From the NCBI GenBank assembly GCA_963805525.1, contig CAWDUT010000007.1, positions 1,388,106-1,452,105 of the forward strand: a stretch of DNA of 64,000 nt, written 5' to 3'. The notes under the pieces are model-generated. The model was not told where the DNA came from and ran no database searches. It saw nothing but the letters and a program-made list of their open reading frames with translations. The translations under genes and the position numbers were made by a program. The stretch's first letter is position 1. The number at the start of each line of letters is the position of its first letter. This document shows positions 43,829 through 53,141 of this stretch, one piece after another. The stretch is from DASQFQ01 sp963805525. Lineage in GTDB: Bacteria > Actinomycetota > Thermoleophilia > Solirubrobacterales > Solirubrobacteraceae.

Positions 43829-45343
43829 TCAGCTCAGCGGCACGCTCTGGCCGGCGCGCACCCACGCGTCTTCATAGAGCCACAGCCCGACCAGCGCGAC
43901 GGCGCCGGCGATCGCGAGCCACGCCGCGCCGCCGCCGAGCAGGAAGACCGCGGCCGCGACGACCGGGATCACGCTCCCGAGGGCCACCCCCGACCAGAAG
44001 CGGCGCTGGTGGACGTCGCGCCAGAGGTTCAGCGCGGCGCGCTCTGCCTGGCGCGTCGGATGCTTGCCGAACGTGTCCATGACGATGATCGCGGCGCTGC
44101 CCAGCGCGGCGAGCAGCACCGTCCAGCCGAGCGTGCGCTCAATCGCAGCGGGGGCGTCGGCGAACAGTGCCGCGATCCCCAGCGTGCCGGCGCCGGCGAG
44201 CAGGGCGTTGACGATGGTGTGCGGGAGCAACAGGGGGCTCTGCCAGAGATCGCGGCCCTCGCACTGGTTGAACAAGAACGCCGTGTACCCCGCAAGCGCG
44301 AGGCCGGCGGGCACCATGAGCCAGCGAAGCGCGTCCCGGGTTCCGTCGGCGCCGAGGATCGACGCGACGGTGAACGCCAGCGCGACGACCGCGGCCAGGT
44401 TGAGGATCTGGGTGCCGATGGCCAGCCACGACCGCCACTGCGGGCGGAAGAAGAGGAAGTAGAAGCGATCCGGGCGCTTCAGGTCGGAGACCAGCAACAC
44501 CCCGGTGGCGGCGATACCGGCCAGGGCGAGCACGCCGGGCACCACGTCGGCGAGCGCGGAGCCCTCAGCGCCCACGACCAGCAGCAGGACGGCGAGCATC
44601 ATCGCGCCCGCCGCGATGCCCTTGGACAGGAAGTAGCTCGAGACCCGCCAGCCCCACGGCGCCGGATGGTGCGACGCGTCGGCGACCACACTCGCCCGCA
44701 CCTCGGCGTCCAGCGGCGCGAGACGCTGCTGCGTCTCGTCGCTGAACTCGTTGAAGTACTCCTTGGCCTGCGCGGCGGCGAGGGGGTCGAGCGATGCCTC
44801 CGTCGCGCCGAGGTAGAAGACCTTCGGCTGCGTCCCCTGCTCGGGAGCGCGCACTCGTGACGGGACCACGTCGATGAGGCGGCTGACCTCCGATCCCGGA
44901 TCGTCGAGGTCACCCGAGATGATCGCCTGCGTGGGGCACACGATCTCGCACGACGGCTTCAGCCCCTGCTCGACCCGATGCGCGCAGAAGTTGCACTTGC
45001 CCGCCGTGTTGGAGTTCGGGTCGATGTAGAGCGCGTCGTACGGGCACGCGTTCATACACGCCTTGCAGCCGATGCAGCGGTCGCTGTCGAAGTCCACGAT
45101 CCCGTCCTCGCGCCGGTAGAGCGAGGTCACGGGGCACACCTCGACGCAGGGGGCGTCGTCGCACTGGTTGCAGCGCATCACCGAGAAGTGGCGCCGCACG
45201 TCCGGGAACGTGCCCTGCTCGATGTACTTCACCCAGGTGCGGAACACGCCGAGCTCGACACCGTGCTCCTGCTTGCAGGCGACCGTGCAGGCGTGGCAGC
45301 CGATGCACGAGCGCTGGTCGAGGACGAAGCCCAGGCGCGTCAT
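43829..45343 (-). CDS. Fused iron-sulfur and NrfD-type membrane subunit (SoeB-SoeC fusion)
   Basis: 504 aa. Residues 1-145 are a four-cluster ferredoxin domain: Cys13/16/19/23, 58/61/66/70, 90/93/96/100 and 117/120/132/136. A linker (~146-230) containing FYLGATEASLDPLAA leads to an NrfD-like domain with about eight helices (~235-500). In SoeABC, PsrABC and similar complexes these are separate proteins; here one chain takes electrons from the molybdoenzyme to the quinone pool. No intergenic base upstream and 11 downstream. Confidence 0.87.
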   Translation of the reverse strand: MTRLGFVLDQRSCIGCHACTVACKQEHGVELGVFRTWVKYIEQGTFPDVRRHFSVMRCNQCDDAPCVEVCPVTSLYRREDGIVDFDSDRCIGCKACMNACPYDALYIDPNSNTAGKCNFCAHRVEQGLKPSCEIVCPTQAIISGDLDDPGSEVSRLIDVVPSRVRAPEQGTQPKVFYLGATEASLDPLAAAQAKEYFNEFSDETQQRLAPLDAEVRASVVADASHHPAPWGWRVSSYFLSKGIAAGAMMLAVLLLVVGAEGSALADVVPGVLALAGIAATGVLLVSDLKRPDRFYFLFFRPQWRSWLAIGTQILNLAAVVALAFTVASILGADGTRDALRWLMVPAGLALAGYTAFLFNQCEGRDLWQSPLLLPHTIVNALLAGAGTLGIAALFADAPAAIERTLGWTVLLAALGSAAIIVMDTFGKHPTRQAERAALNLWRDVHQRRFWSGVALGSVIPVVAAAVFLLGGGAAWLAIAGAVALVGLWLYEDAWVRAGQSVPLS

Positions 45344-46746
45344 TCAAGCCGGCATGCTCGCGGCCTGGTCGTCGCGCTCGAGCGGCCGCCCGAGTCGGCC
45401 CCACGCTGGCACTCCGCCGTCGACGACGTGAATGACCTCGTTGGCCCCGTGGCGCTGCACGAGGCTCGCCGCGGTGGCTCCTCGCTCGCCCGACGCGCAT
45501 ATCACCGCGATCGGCTTGGCCGGGTCCAGCCCGGCCGGCATCCCATCGATGTCGTGCCACGGCGTGAACGCCGAGCCCGGGATGTGGCCCGCGTCCCACT
45601 CGCGCTGCTCGCGGACGTCGAGCAGCTGCAGCTCCGGCTCGGCGTCGACCCGCACGAGGAGATCGTCCAGCGGGACTCGCTCGATCCGCTCGACGGGACG
45701 CTTCTCCTGCCGCCAGCTGGTCATGCCGCCGTGCAGGAACCCCCCGAGCTTGCGGATGCCGACGGCGACGGCGAGCTGACCAGCTCGGCGGCCGTCCTCG
45801 TCGTCGCGGCCGATGAACACGATCTCCTGCTCGCGGTCGGCGATCCAGGCGAGCCTGGAGCCGAAGCCGGCGCGCAGCATCGGGTCGCAGATCGCGCCGG
45901 GGATGTGGGCGTCGTCGAACTGCTGGTCGGTGCGAACGTCGACGAGCAGCGCGCCCTCGCCGCGCTTCTGCTCCACCTGGCGCGGCGCCAGCGGCAGCAG
46001 CTCGACGCCGTCGGTCAGCAGCTCGCCACGGTTGAGCGCGACGATGTTCTTGAAGTTCGGCGGCTGCGGGCCGAGCTTGCCCAGCGCCTCCTCGACGAAC
46101 TCGTCCTCGTCGGTGATCGACAGCGTCGGGTTGTTGTCGCGCTCGTAACCGATCGTCGAGCACACCTTCATGTCCATCCCGGGGCCCCCGCACATGGACC
46201 CGCCGAGGTGACCCGGCCAGATCTCCACATCGGCCGGGAGATTGAGCAGCTTGTCCTGCAGCGAGTGGAAGATCCCGCGCGCGCCCTCGGACTTCTCGAT
46301 CGCCAGATCAGGGCGCGCGACGTCGTTGACGAACAGCGTGTCACCGGTCAGCACCGCCCACGGCTGCTCGCTGCGCGCCGTGTCGATCAGGGCGAAGGCC
46401 GTGTGCTCGGGCCGGTGCCCGGGTGTGTGCAGCGCGCGCACGTGCAGCGAGCCCAGCTCGAACTCGTCGCCGTCGTCGAACGGCTCGTGCGAGTAGTCGG
46501 GCTGGGCCAGCCGGTGGATGTGGATCGTGGCGCCGGTCGCCGCCGCGAGCCGCCCGTGGCCGGAGACGTGGTCGGCGTGATTGTGCGTCTCGAAGACGTG
46601 CTCGATGCTCACGCCCATGTAGCGCGCCAGCTCGAGGTACTCATCGACCTCGAAGCGCGGATCGACGACCGCCGCCACGCCGGCGTCCTCGTCGCCGATC
46701 AGGTACGAAGCGCAGCCGAGGTCGTCGTGGGTGACCTGACGGAAGA

Positions 46747-46750
<4 letters not shown>
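45344..46750 (-). CDS. Persulfide dioxygenase-like metallo-beta-lactamase with two C-terminal rhodanese domains
   Basis: 468 aa from GTG 46750, which overlaps the SQR stop by 4 bases. MBL domain ~1-240: THNHADH at 55-61, TPGHRPEH, TGDTLFVNDVARPDL, WPGH. Rhodanese 1 (~265-360) lacks a catalytic Cys (IGRDDEDG in the active loop). Rhodanese 2 (~370-460) has Cys in CASGERG. ETHE1-type enzymes oxidise glutathione or other persulfides to sulfite with O2; fused rhodanese domains can hand sulfane sulfur to or from them. Sits directly between SQR and the sulfite dehydrogenase genes. Confidence 0.85.
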
Positions 46751-48009
<1,259 letters not shown>

Positions 48010-48023
48010 GCGAGTGCTCCCTG

Positions 48024-48084
48024 TTCGCTAGGGGATGGCGCGAGCCGGCGGCTCGCCCTCCCGACTTGCTCTGACGCTAGCGAA
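48024..48084. promoter_or_regulatory. Inverted-repeat arms upstream of sqr
   Basis: TTCGCTAG at 48024-48031 and CTAGCGAA at 48077-48084 form an 8-bp inverted repeat with 45 bases between the arms, lying 15 to 75 bases upstream of the sqr start. They could be two half-sites for one regulator or a looping operator. No regulator gene is next to sqr; the ArsR protein at 54270 is the nearest sulfur-linked candidate. Confidence 0.35.
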
Positions 48085-48115
48085 TAGCTTTTGGAGAAGC
48101 AACAGATTCTGGAGA

Positions 48116-48988
48116 TCAGCTCGGACGACCGGGGCGCGTACGTACGCGCGGATCGCCCGGCTGCTCGCCGAGTGCGACGGGCATGCCGATCATGCTCCCC
48201 CACTCCGTCCACGAGCCGTCGTAGTTGCGAGCGGGAACCCCAAGCAGCTCGTGCAGGACGAACCACGTGTGCGCGCTGCGCTCACCAATCCGGCAGTACG
48301 TGATCACCCCGTCGTCGAGCACGACCTGTCGCTCGGCCAGGGCGGCGCGGAGCTCGTCGTCGGACCGCATCCGGCCGTCGCCGTCGAGCGCGAACTCCCA
48401 CGGCAGGCTCACGGCGCCCGGGATGTGGCCGGGCCGCTGCGCCGCCTCGTCGGGATAACCGGGCTCCGTGAGCACCTCACCGCGATACTCCTGCGGCGAC
48501 CGCACATCGAGCAGCGGGCGATCGGTCCCGGCGACGTCGCTCCATGTCGCCCGATAGCGCTGGTTCACGCGTGGCGCTCGAGACTGCTCGACGACGTTCT
48601 CCGGGGGCAGCTCCTGACTCAGCGGTCGGTCGTCGGCGAGCCAGGCCTGGCGACCGCCGTCGAGCAGCCGCAGGTCGCTGACGCCATAGAGCCGGAACAG
48701 CCAGAAGCCGAAGCAGGCGTACCAGTTGCTGCGGTCGCCGTAGAAGACGACCGTCTGGTCGCCGTCGAGCCCGACGCGACGCCACAGCCGGCGAACCGCG
48801 TCTCGCCCGGGGATGTCTCGCGTCACCGGGTCTTGCAGATCGACGCGCCAATCCAGACAGTGCGCCCCGGGCACGTGGCCGAGGCGGTACATCAACGGCC
48901 GCTCGTCCGCCTCCAGCACGATCACGCTCGGATCGCCGAGTTGCGCCTCGAGCCACGCAGCGTCGACAAGGACCTCGTCGCGGCTCAC
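48116..48988 (-). CDS. Thiosulfate sulfurtransferase (CysA2/SseA type)
   Basis: 290 aa, two rhodanese domains. Catalytic Cys232 in the loop CRIGERS, the mycobacterial CysA2-type active site that acts on thiosulfate; followed by AHTWFVLHELLG. The inactive N-terminal domain has FYGDRSNWYACFGFW. It may combine persulfide with sulfite to form thiosulfate or the reverse. The next gene overlaps it by 4 bases upstream. Confidence 0.88.
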   Translation of the reverse strand: MSRDEVLVDAAWLEAQLGDPSVIVLEADERPLMYRLGHVPGAHCLDWRVDLQDPVTRDIPGRDAVRRLWRRVGLDGDQTVVFYGDRSNWYACFGFWLFRLYGVSDLRLLDGGRQAWLADDRPLSQELPPENVVEQSRAPRVNQRYRATWSDVAGTDRPLLDVRSPQEYRGEVLTEPGYPDEAAQRPGHIPGAVSLPWEFALDGDGRMRSDDELRAALAERQVVLDDGVITYCRIGERSAHTWFVLHELLGVPARNYDGSWTEWGSMIGMPVALGEQPGDPRVRTRPGRPS

Positions 48989-49380
48989 GAGTCGAGTCGC
49001 GAGAGATAGCGGTCGATCAGGTACTCGCCCTGGGCTGTGAGCGTGATCCGGTCGTCACCTCGCCGCAGCGGGGCGCGGGTGCCGGTGAAGAACCCGCCCA
49101 GGCCGCGGCGGTCGTAGCCGTGCTCCTTGCCGATCGCAGCGAACAAGTCGGCGTCGACCCCGAGCTGGCCGCCGCGATCGTAGACGTCGACCAGCACGCG
49201 CAGGTAGCGCTCGGGCCGCTCGCCCGGTTCGCCTCGAGGACGTTGCCGGCGCTCAAGCGCGGCCACCTCGCCCTCGATGCGGGCAAGGCTCGATCGCAGC
49301 CGGGTCAGCTCCGAGCGAATGACGGCGAACGAGTGCGCTGGCTCGGTCTGCGGCGCGCCTGAGTCGGGCTGGGTCGCCAT
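48985..49380 (-). CDS. Small protein of unknown function coupled to the sulfurtransferase
   Basis: 131 aa from ATG 49380. Residues ~15-50 form a likely coiled coil (ELTRLRSSLARIEGEVAAL in part); residues ~55-130 look like a winged helix: RYLRVLVDVYDRGG, IGKEHGYDRRGLGGFF, RGDDRITLTAQGEYLIDRYL. Such a build would suit DNA or protein binding, but no family is recognised. ATGA overlap with the downstream thiosulfate sulfurtransferase gene. Confidence 0.65.
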   Translation of the reverse strand: MATQPDSGAPQTEPAHSFAVIRSELTRLRSSLARIEGEVAALERRQRPRGEPGERPERYLRVLVDVYDRGGQLGVDADLFAAIGKEHGYDRRGLGGFFTGTRAPLRRGDDRITLTAQGEYLIDRYLSRLDS

Positions 49381-49472
49381 GAGCGGGATGGTACGGCGCT
49401 GCGCGACCACGTCCACGACTCCGTCGTGAGTTCAGAGCATGCCCTGCGCGCAGGTCTGGGTAGTGCGGCCGA

Positions 49473-50039
49473 ATGGCAACCGGCACTCGAGGCGCACCGC
49501 GACGAGCCGCGACGAGCTCGGCCCGCTCGCCCAAGCTCCCGGGCTTTCTCATGGGCGTCGGACTCGGCGGCTTCGTCGACGGGATCCTGCTCCACCAGAT
49601 CCTGCAGTGGCACCACATGCTCACCGGCGACAACGGTGGCGAGCCGATGAACACGGTCCACGGGCTCGAGGCCAACACGCTCGTCGACGGGTTCTTCCAT
49701 CTCACGACGTGGATCTTCGTCGCTGTCGCAAGTACCCTCGCCATCCGCGCCTGGCAGCGCGGTGAGCTGGCCCCGCCATGGCGCGCCCACGTCGGAATGC
49801 TTCTCGCGGGCTGGGGCGTCTTCAACCTCGTCGAGGGCCTCGTCGATCACCAGATCCTCGGCATCCACCACGTCCGCGACGACCTCGGCGGGCCAATCGG
49901 CTGGGATCTCGCGTTCCTCGCGCTCGGAGCTCTGCTGGTCATCGCCGGCCTCGCGCTGGCGCGAGCAGCACAGCTCAGCGTCGATGGGCACGGCCGATCG
50001 CGTGGGGGGCGACCGGGAAGGCGATCGGCAGCGGGTTGA
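49473..50039 (+). CDS. DUF2243 membrane protein
   Basis: 188 aa, four helices. GVGLGGFVDGILLHQILQWHHML (in part) and NLVEGLVDHQILGIHHV are the two His-rich signatures of DUF2243, suggesting metal or heme binding in the membrane. Function unknown. Its last 65 bases overlap the methyltransferase gene tail to tail. Confidence 0.82.
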   Translation: MATGTRGAPRRAATSSARSPKLPGFLMGVGLGGFVDGILLHQILQWHHMLTGDNGGEPMNTVHGLEANTLVDGFFHLTTWIFVAVASTLAIRAWQRGELAPPWRAHVGMLLAGWGVFNLVEGLVDHQILGIHHVRDDLGGPIGWDLAFLALGALLVIAGLALARAAQLSVDGHGRSRGGRPGRRSAAG

Positions 50040-50613
50040 CCCACATGCGGCGCTGATCCTCGACTTCGAAGCCGGCTGCCTCGATGGCGGACGGCGTGTC
50101 GCGGGCGGTGTGGCATCCACCGAACGCGCGTGGCCAGAAGACCTGGTCGACCGCGCGCTGACTGAACGCGACCGCCGGCCGGTCCGAGCGCACGTGCTCG
50201 TAGAAGCGCAGCTCGCCGCCGCCGCGCAGCACGCGCCGCAACTCGGCGAGCGCGCGCGGCTGGTCGGGCACCGTGCAGAGCACGAGACACGCGACGGCGG
50301 CATCGAACGACCCGTCCTCGGCGGGCAGGTGGTCGGCGTCGCCGTCGACCACCGAGATCCGAGCGGCGGCGCGGGCGGCAGCGGCGCGCGCCCGTTCGCG
50401 CAGGTACGGCTCAGGCTCCACCGCCAGCACCTCCGTGACGGTCGCGGGGTAGTGCGCGAAGTTGCTGCCCGCACCCGCGCCGAGCTCGATCACCCGACCC
50501 GACAGCCCGGCCAGCAGCTCGTCGCGATGGCGTCGTATCTCCGCCGGCTCATGCCGGCTCATCAACGACCACAGCCGCGCGAAGACCGGATGATGGACTG
50601 CAGACGGCGACAT
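49975..50613 (-). CDS. SAM-dependent methyltransferase, METTL7-like
   Basis: 212 aa, class I Rossmann fold: SAM site VIELGAGAGSNFAHYP at ~41, VVDGDADHLPAEDGSFD at ~88, then CLVLCTVPDQPRALAELRRVLRGGG and FYEHV (in part), and WPRAFGGCHTARDT. That run, especially LVLCTV, EHV and the GGC-x-TR segment, resembles animal METTL7, which methylates thiols including hydrogen sulfide. In this sulfur-rich neighbourhood, thiol or sulfide S-methylation is a testable idea; the family match is by eye. Confidence 0.8.
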   Translation of the reverse strand: MSPSAVHHPVFARLWSLMSRHEPAEIRRHRDELLAGLSGRVIELGAGAGSNFAHYPATVTEVLAVEPEPYLRERARAAAARAAARISVVDGDADHLPAEDGSFDAAVACLVLCTVPDQPRALAELRRVLRGGGELRFYEHVRSDRPAVAFSQRAVDQVFWPRAFGGCHTARDTPSAIEAAGFEVEDQRRMWVNPLPIAFPVAPHAIGRAHRR

Positions 50614-50642
50614 CGACCGTCCATTGTGCCGGAGCCGCCATC

Positions 50643-51149
50643 ATGCGCAGCGTGAGTGCTCCAGCCTCAGCGCGGACAGCTCCGCGGCTCTTCGACTCAC
50701 CGTGGGATGGGGTGCGCCAGCTGGCGGCCGTAACCCGGCGGGCAAGGCCGCTCACCGCCGTCTACGCACGCGGGCGCATCGACGAGGCTCTACGCGAGCG
50801 TGTGATGCTGGCCGTCAGTCGCGTGAATGCCTGCCGCGGCTGCACGTTCGTGCACACCCGCTGGGCCCTGCGCAGCGGCGTCACGCCCGCCGAGCTCGAG
50901 GCCATCGGGCTCGCTGACCTCGGCCCCCTCGACCGCCGCAGCCGCGCGGCGGTCGTCTACGCGACCGCACTCGCGGAACGCGGTTTCAGCTCGCCGCCCC
51001 AGCCGGGCGTCGCCGCAGCGGTCGTCAGCGAGCTCACGCCGGCCGAAATCGAGGCAGTCGAGGCGGTCGCGCGGATGATGGCGTTCGCGAACCTGTCGGC
51101 GAGCACAGCGCAAGCGCTGCTCGGCCGGCTACGGCTCAGACCCCGGTGA
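50643..51149 (+). CDS. Carboxymuconolactone decarboxylase/AhpD-like protein
   Basis: 168 aa. CRGCTFVH with Cys64, Cys67 and His71 is the AhpD-type peroxidase/disulfide site, preceded by LRERVMLAVSRVNA and followed by the usual helical bundle. Likely a thiol-dependent peroxidase or disulfide reductase. Divergent from the methyltransferase gene, with a 29-base gap. Confidence 0.85.
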   Translation: MRSVSAPASARTAPRLFDSPWDGVRQLAAVTRRARPLTAVYARGRIDEALRERVMLAVSRVNACRGCTFVHTRWALRSGVTPAELEAIGLADLGPLDRRSRAAVVYATALAERGFSSPPQPGVAAAVVSELTPAEIEAVEAVARMMAFANLSASTAQALLGRLRLRPR

Positions 51150-51347
51150 GCCGGGGTTCCACCCGGTCGGTGGGAGGGTGGAGGGCCGCTCGCTTCACCG
51201 GGCCGAGGCTCGCTGCGAACAGCTCGAGCGTCTCTGGCGCCGACTCGATCCGACTGGCCGAGCCGACCTCACCCGCTTAGGCGATCGCGACCTCAGCTGT
51301 CCGCCGGGCAGGATCACCGGCGCCACGTCGGCGACAGTTGACACATT

Positions 51348-52148
51348 ATGTCCTCGCCCATGGCGACTGTTCTGCATGTCGCGCCCCACCCGGACGACGA
51401 GTCGATCGGCGCAGTTGCGACTCTGCTCGCGCTCAGGCACGCCAAGCACGAGGTGATCAACCTGGCGTGCAGCCTCGGGAGGCTCGAGCCGGAACGTCGG
51501 CGCCTCGAGCTGGAGACGGCATGCGAGCGGGCGGAGTTCGAGCTCATCGTGCACGCACCACCGCTGCACATCTCGAGCGGTGACGACCTGGCCGCGGCGC
51601 AGCGCGCGCTGGCGGCAACCGTGGGTCGGCTCATCCTCGAGCGACAAGTCGACGTCGTCGTCTCACCGAGCCCGCACGACGCCCACCACGGGCACGAGAC
51701 GGTGGGACGGGCCGTGCGGGACGCCGTCTCGGCGGCGCCTCCGCCGGGCCCGCGCCTGTGGATGTGGGGCCTGTGGGCGGACTTGCCGCATCCCACCCTC
51801 TATGTGGGATTTGACGACGAGCACATGGCGCGTGCGATCCACGTTCTGGAAGCGCACGAGGGCGAGCTCGAGCGCAACGACTACCGGCGGGTGGTGCGAG
51901 GGCGGGCGGAGGCCAACCGGGTGTTGGGCTCCGAGCGCGTGTTCGGCTGGGGAGCTCGGGCCCGTCCACAGCCCAACGCCGAGCTCCTCACCGAGGTGGT
52001 CTGGCGCGATGGCGAGTGGTGGGCGAGCAGCCCGCGCGAGCTCGACCCGGAGGTCCCGCTCGCCGACGGCAAGGGCGCGCCGGTGCGCCTCGGCTGGTGG
52101 ATGGACTCGCCGAGCTTCGCCGATCGTCTCAAGCGGCGCGCGGTCTAG
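51348..52148 (+). CDS. PIG-L (LmbE-like) deacetylase
   Basis: 266 aa. Zinc-binding VAPHPDDESIG at ~11-20 (HPDDE) and HDAHHGHE at ~105, as in GlcNAc-PI deacetylase, MshB and mycothiol conjugate amidase. The substrate is uncertain; a role in low-molecular-weight thiol metabolism would suit the sulfur genes around it but is only inference. It converges with the DsrC-like gene, overlapping by 4 bases at the stop codons. Confidence 0.85.
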   Translation: MSSPMATVLHVAPHPDDESIGAVATLLALRHAKHEVINLACSLGRLEPERRRLELETACERAEFELIVHAPPLHISSGDDLAAAQRALAATVGRLILERQVDVVVSPSPHDAHHGHETVGRAVRDAVSAAPPPGPRLWMWGLWADLPHPTLYVGFDDEHMARAIHVLEAHEGELERNDYRRVVRGRAEANRVLGSERVFGWGARARPQPNAELLTEVVWRDGEWWASSPRELDPEVPLADGKGAPVRLGWWMDSPSFADRLKRRAV

Positions 52149-52462
52149 AGGCAGGCTCGCAGCTTGGGGATTCCAGCGATCTTGGCCACCAGCCTCGACG
52201 GCCCAATTGGGAACAGCCGGTAGAGCTCTCTGATCGGCACGCCGGAGACTCTGCTGATCATGCGGAGCGACGGCGTGCTTCCCCGCTGGACGAAGGCGCG
52301 GCGCATCGAGCTGATGACCTGCCAATGGCGGTCCGTGAGGTCGTTGATGCCGTTGTCGCGGGCAATGCTCTCCGCGATCTGTTGGCTCCAGAGCTCGGCG
52401 TGGAGCAGGAAGCCCAGGGCGTCGCGCTCGGCGGTGGTGTTGGCGGGGGTCGAGGCTGCCAT
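52145..52462 (-). CDS. DsrC/TusE-family sulfur-relay protein
   Basis: 105 aa from ATG 52462 with GGAG 6-9 bases upstream. ALGFLLHAELWSQQIAESIA, LTDRHWQVISSMRRAF and the C-terminal arm LFPIGPSRLVAKIAGIPKLRACL (in part) are diagnostic. The penultimate Cys104 is kept; the second arm cysteine of true DsrC, which precedes KIAG, is Ala93 here. One-Cys forms act as persulfide carriers (TusE type). No DsrAB or TusBCD genes are seen, so its partner is likely one of the local rhodaneses. Confidence 0.85.
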   Translation of the reverse strand: MAASTPANTTAERDALGFLLHAELWSQQIAESIARDNGINDLTDRHWQVISSMRRAFVQRGSTPSLRMISRVSGVPIRELYRLFPIGPSRLVAKIAGIPKLRACL

Positions 52463-52598
52463 TCCGATCTCCTTCCGGCCGGCAGGCAAGAGGTGGCGGG
52501 CCACAGGTGTGGCACGTCCCCAGTATCCGTCCCACGACGACTCGCCGCGTCCGCGAGATCTACGGCTGCCGCGCGGAACTACCACTCGGAACCGGGCG

Positions 52599-53060
52599 TC
52601 AGCGTGTGAGGGGTAGGCCGAGGGTGACCCAGTCGTGAATCCCGCCGCGGTAGTAGCGCAGACGCGCTGGGTCCCATCCCGCCTCGAGCAGCTCGGCGAC
52701 CGCCTGAGAGGTCGCCGAGCACTGCGGCCCGTTGCAGAACAGGACGACCGGCCCATCGGGATCAAGGTCGGCGAGGCCGTCGAGGATGTCCTCGTGGCGG
52801 ATCGCGACGGCTCCCGGAAGTGTCCCGTGCAGCACATATTCGGGCTGACGGGTGTCGACGAGAGCGCCACCGGCACGCGCGTGGTCGAGCACCTCGAGCT
52901 CACCGACGGTCTCGACCCCGCCCGGCAGGCGCAGCGGCTGGATCAGCCCCCATGTGGCATCGACGACGAACAGCCCCGGCTCATCGACCACGGCGCGCGG
53001 CAGACGCGCGACCGGGTCACGGCGGGAGAGACGTTCGGACGGCTGATCACGGCGGGGCAT
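52599..53060 (-). CDS. Single-domain rhodanese
   Basis: 153 aa. ALVDTRQPEYVLHGTLPGAVAI (in part) and active-site CNGPQCSAT with catalytic Cys in the first position, ending GGIHDWVTLGLPL. An N-terminal ~40-residue extension is not assigned. Divergent from the operon at 53142; both may use the same operator region. Candidate sulfur donor for the DsrC-like protein downstream. Confidence 0.87.
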   Translation of the reverse strand: MPRRDQPSERLSRRDPVARLPRAVVDEPGLFVVDATWGLIQPLRLPGGVETVGELEVLDHARAGGALVDTRQPEYVLHGTLPGAVAIRHEDILDGLADLDPDGPVVLFCNGPQCSATSQAVAELLEAGWDPARLRYYRGGIHDWVTLGLPLTR

Positions 53061-53075
53061 GACGCGTGTCCCTCG

Positions 53076-53108
53076 TTGACAACTTTACGTTTGTACACTA
53101 CCGTAGTG
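53076..53108 (+). promoter_or_regulatory. Promoter with overlapping palindromic operator
   Basis: TTGACA (53076-53081), 17 bases, TACCGT (53099-53104) form a good sigma-70-like promoter about 40 bases before the ATG at 53142. CACTAC-C-GTAGTG (53096-53108), a perfect 6+1+6 palindrome, covers the -10 box: a typical repressor site. The ArsR protein encoded in this operon (54270) is the natural candidate ligand. Confidence 0.6.
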
Positions 53109-53141
53109 GAACCAGCAACGAAGACTCGCAGCAGGAGCGCC

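Noticed and set aside
40845..45343. Reading the molybdoenzyme operon as formate dehydrogenase or DMSO reductase
   Set aside because: No twin-arginine signal, Cys rather than Ser as the Mo ligand (against DMSO reductase) and no selenocysteine-type or FdhA motifs. The SQR and persulfide dioxygenase neighbours fit sulfite oxidation better, although tetrathionate or thiosulfate reductase is not excluded.
53082..53099. TACACT at 53094-53099 as the -10 box
   Set aside because: It would lie only 12 bases from TTGACA; TACCGT with a 17-base spacer is better placed.
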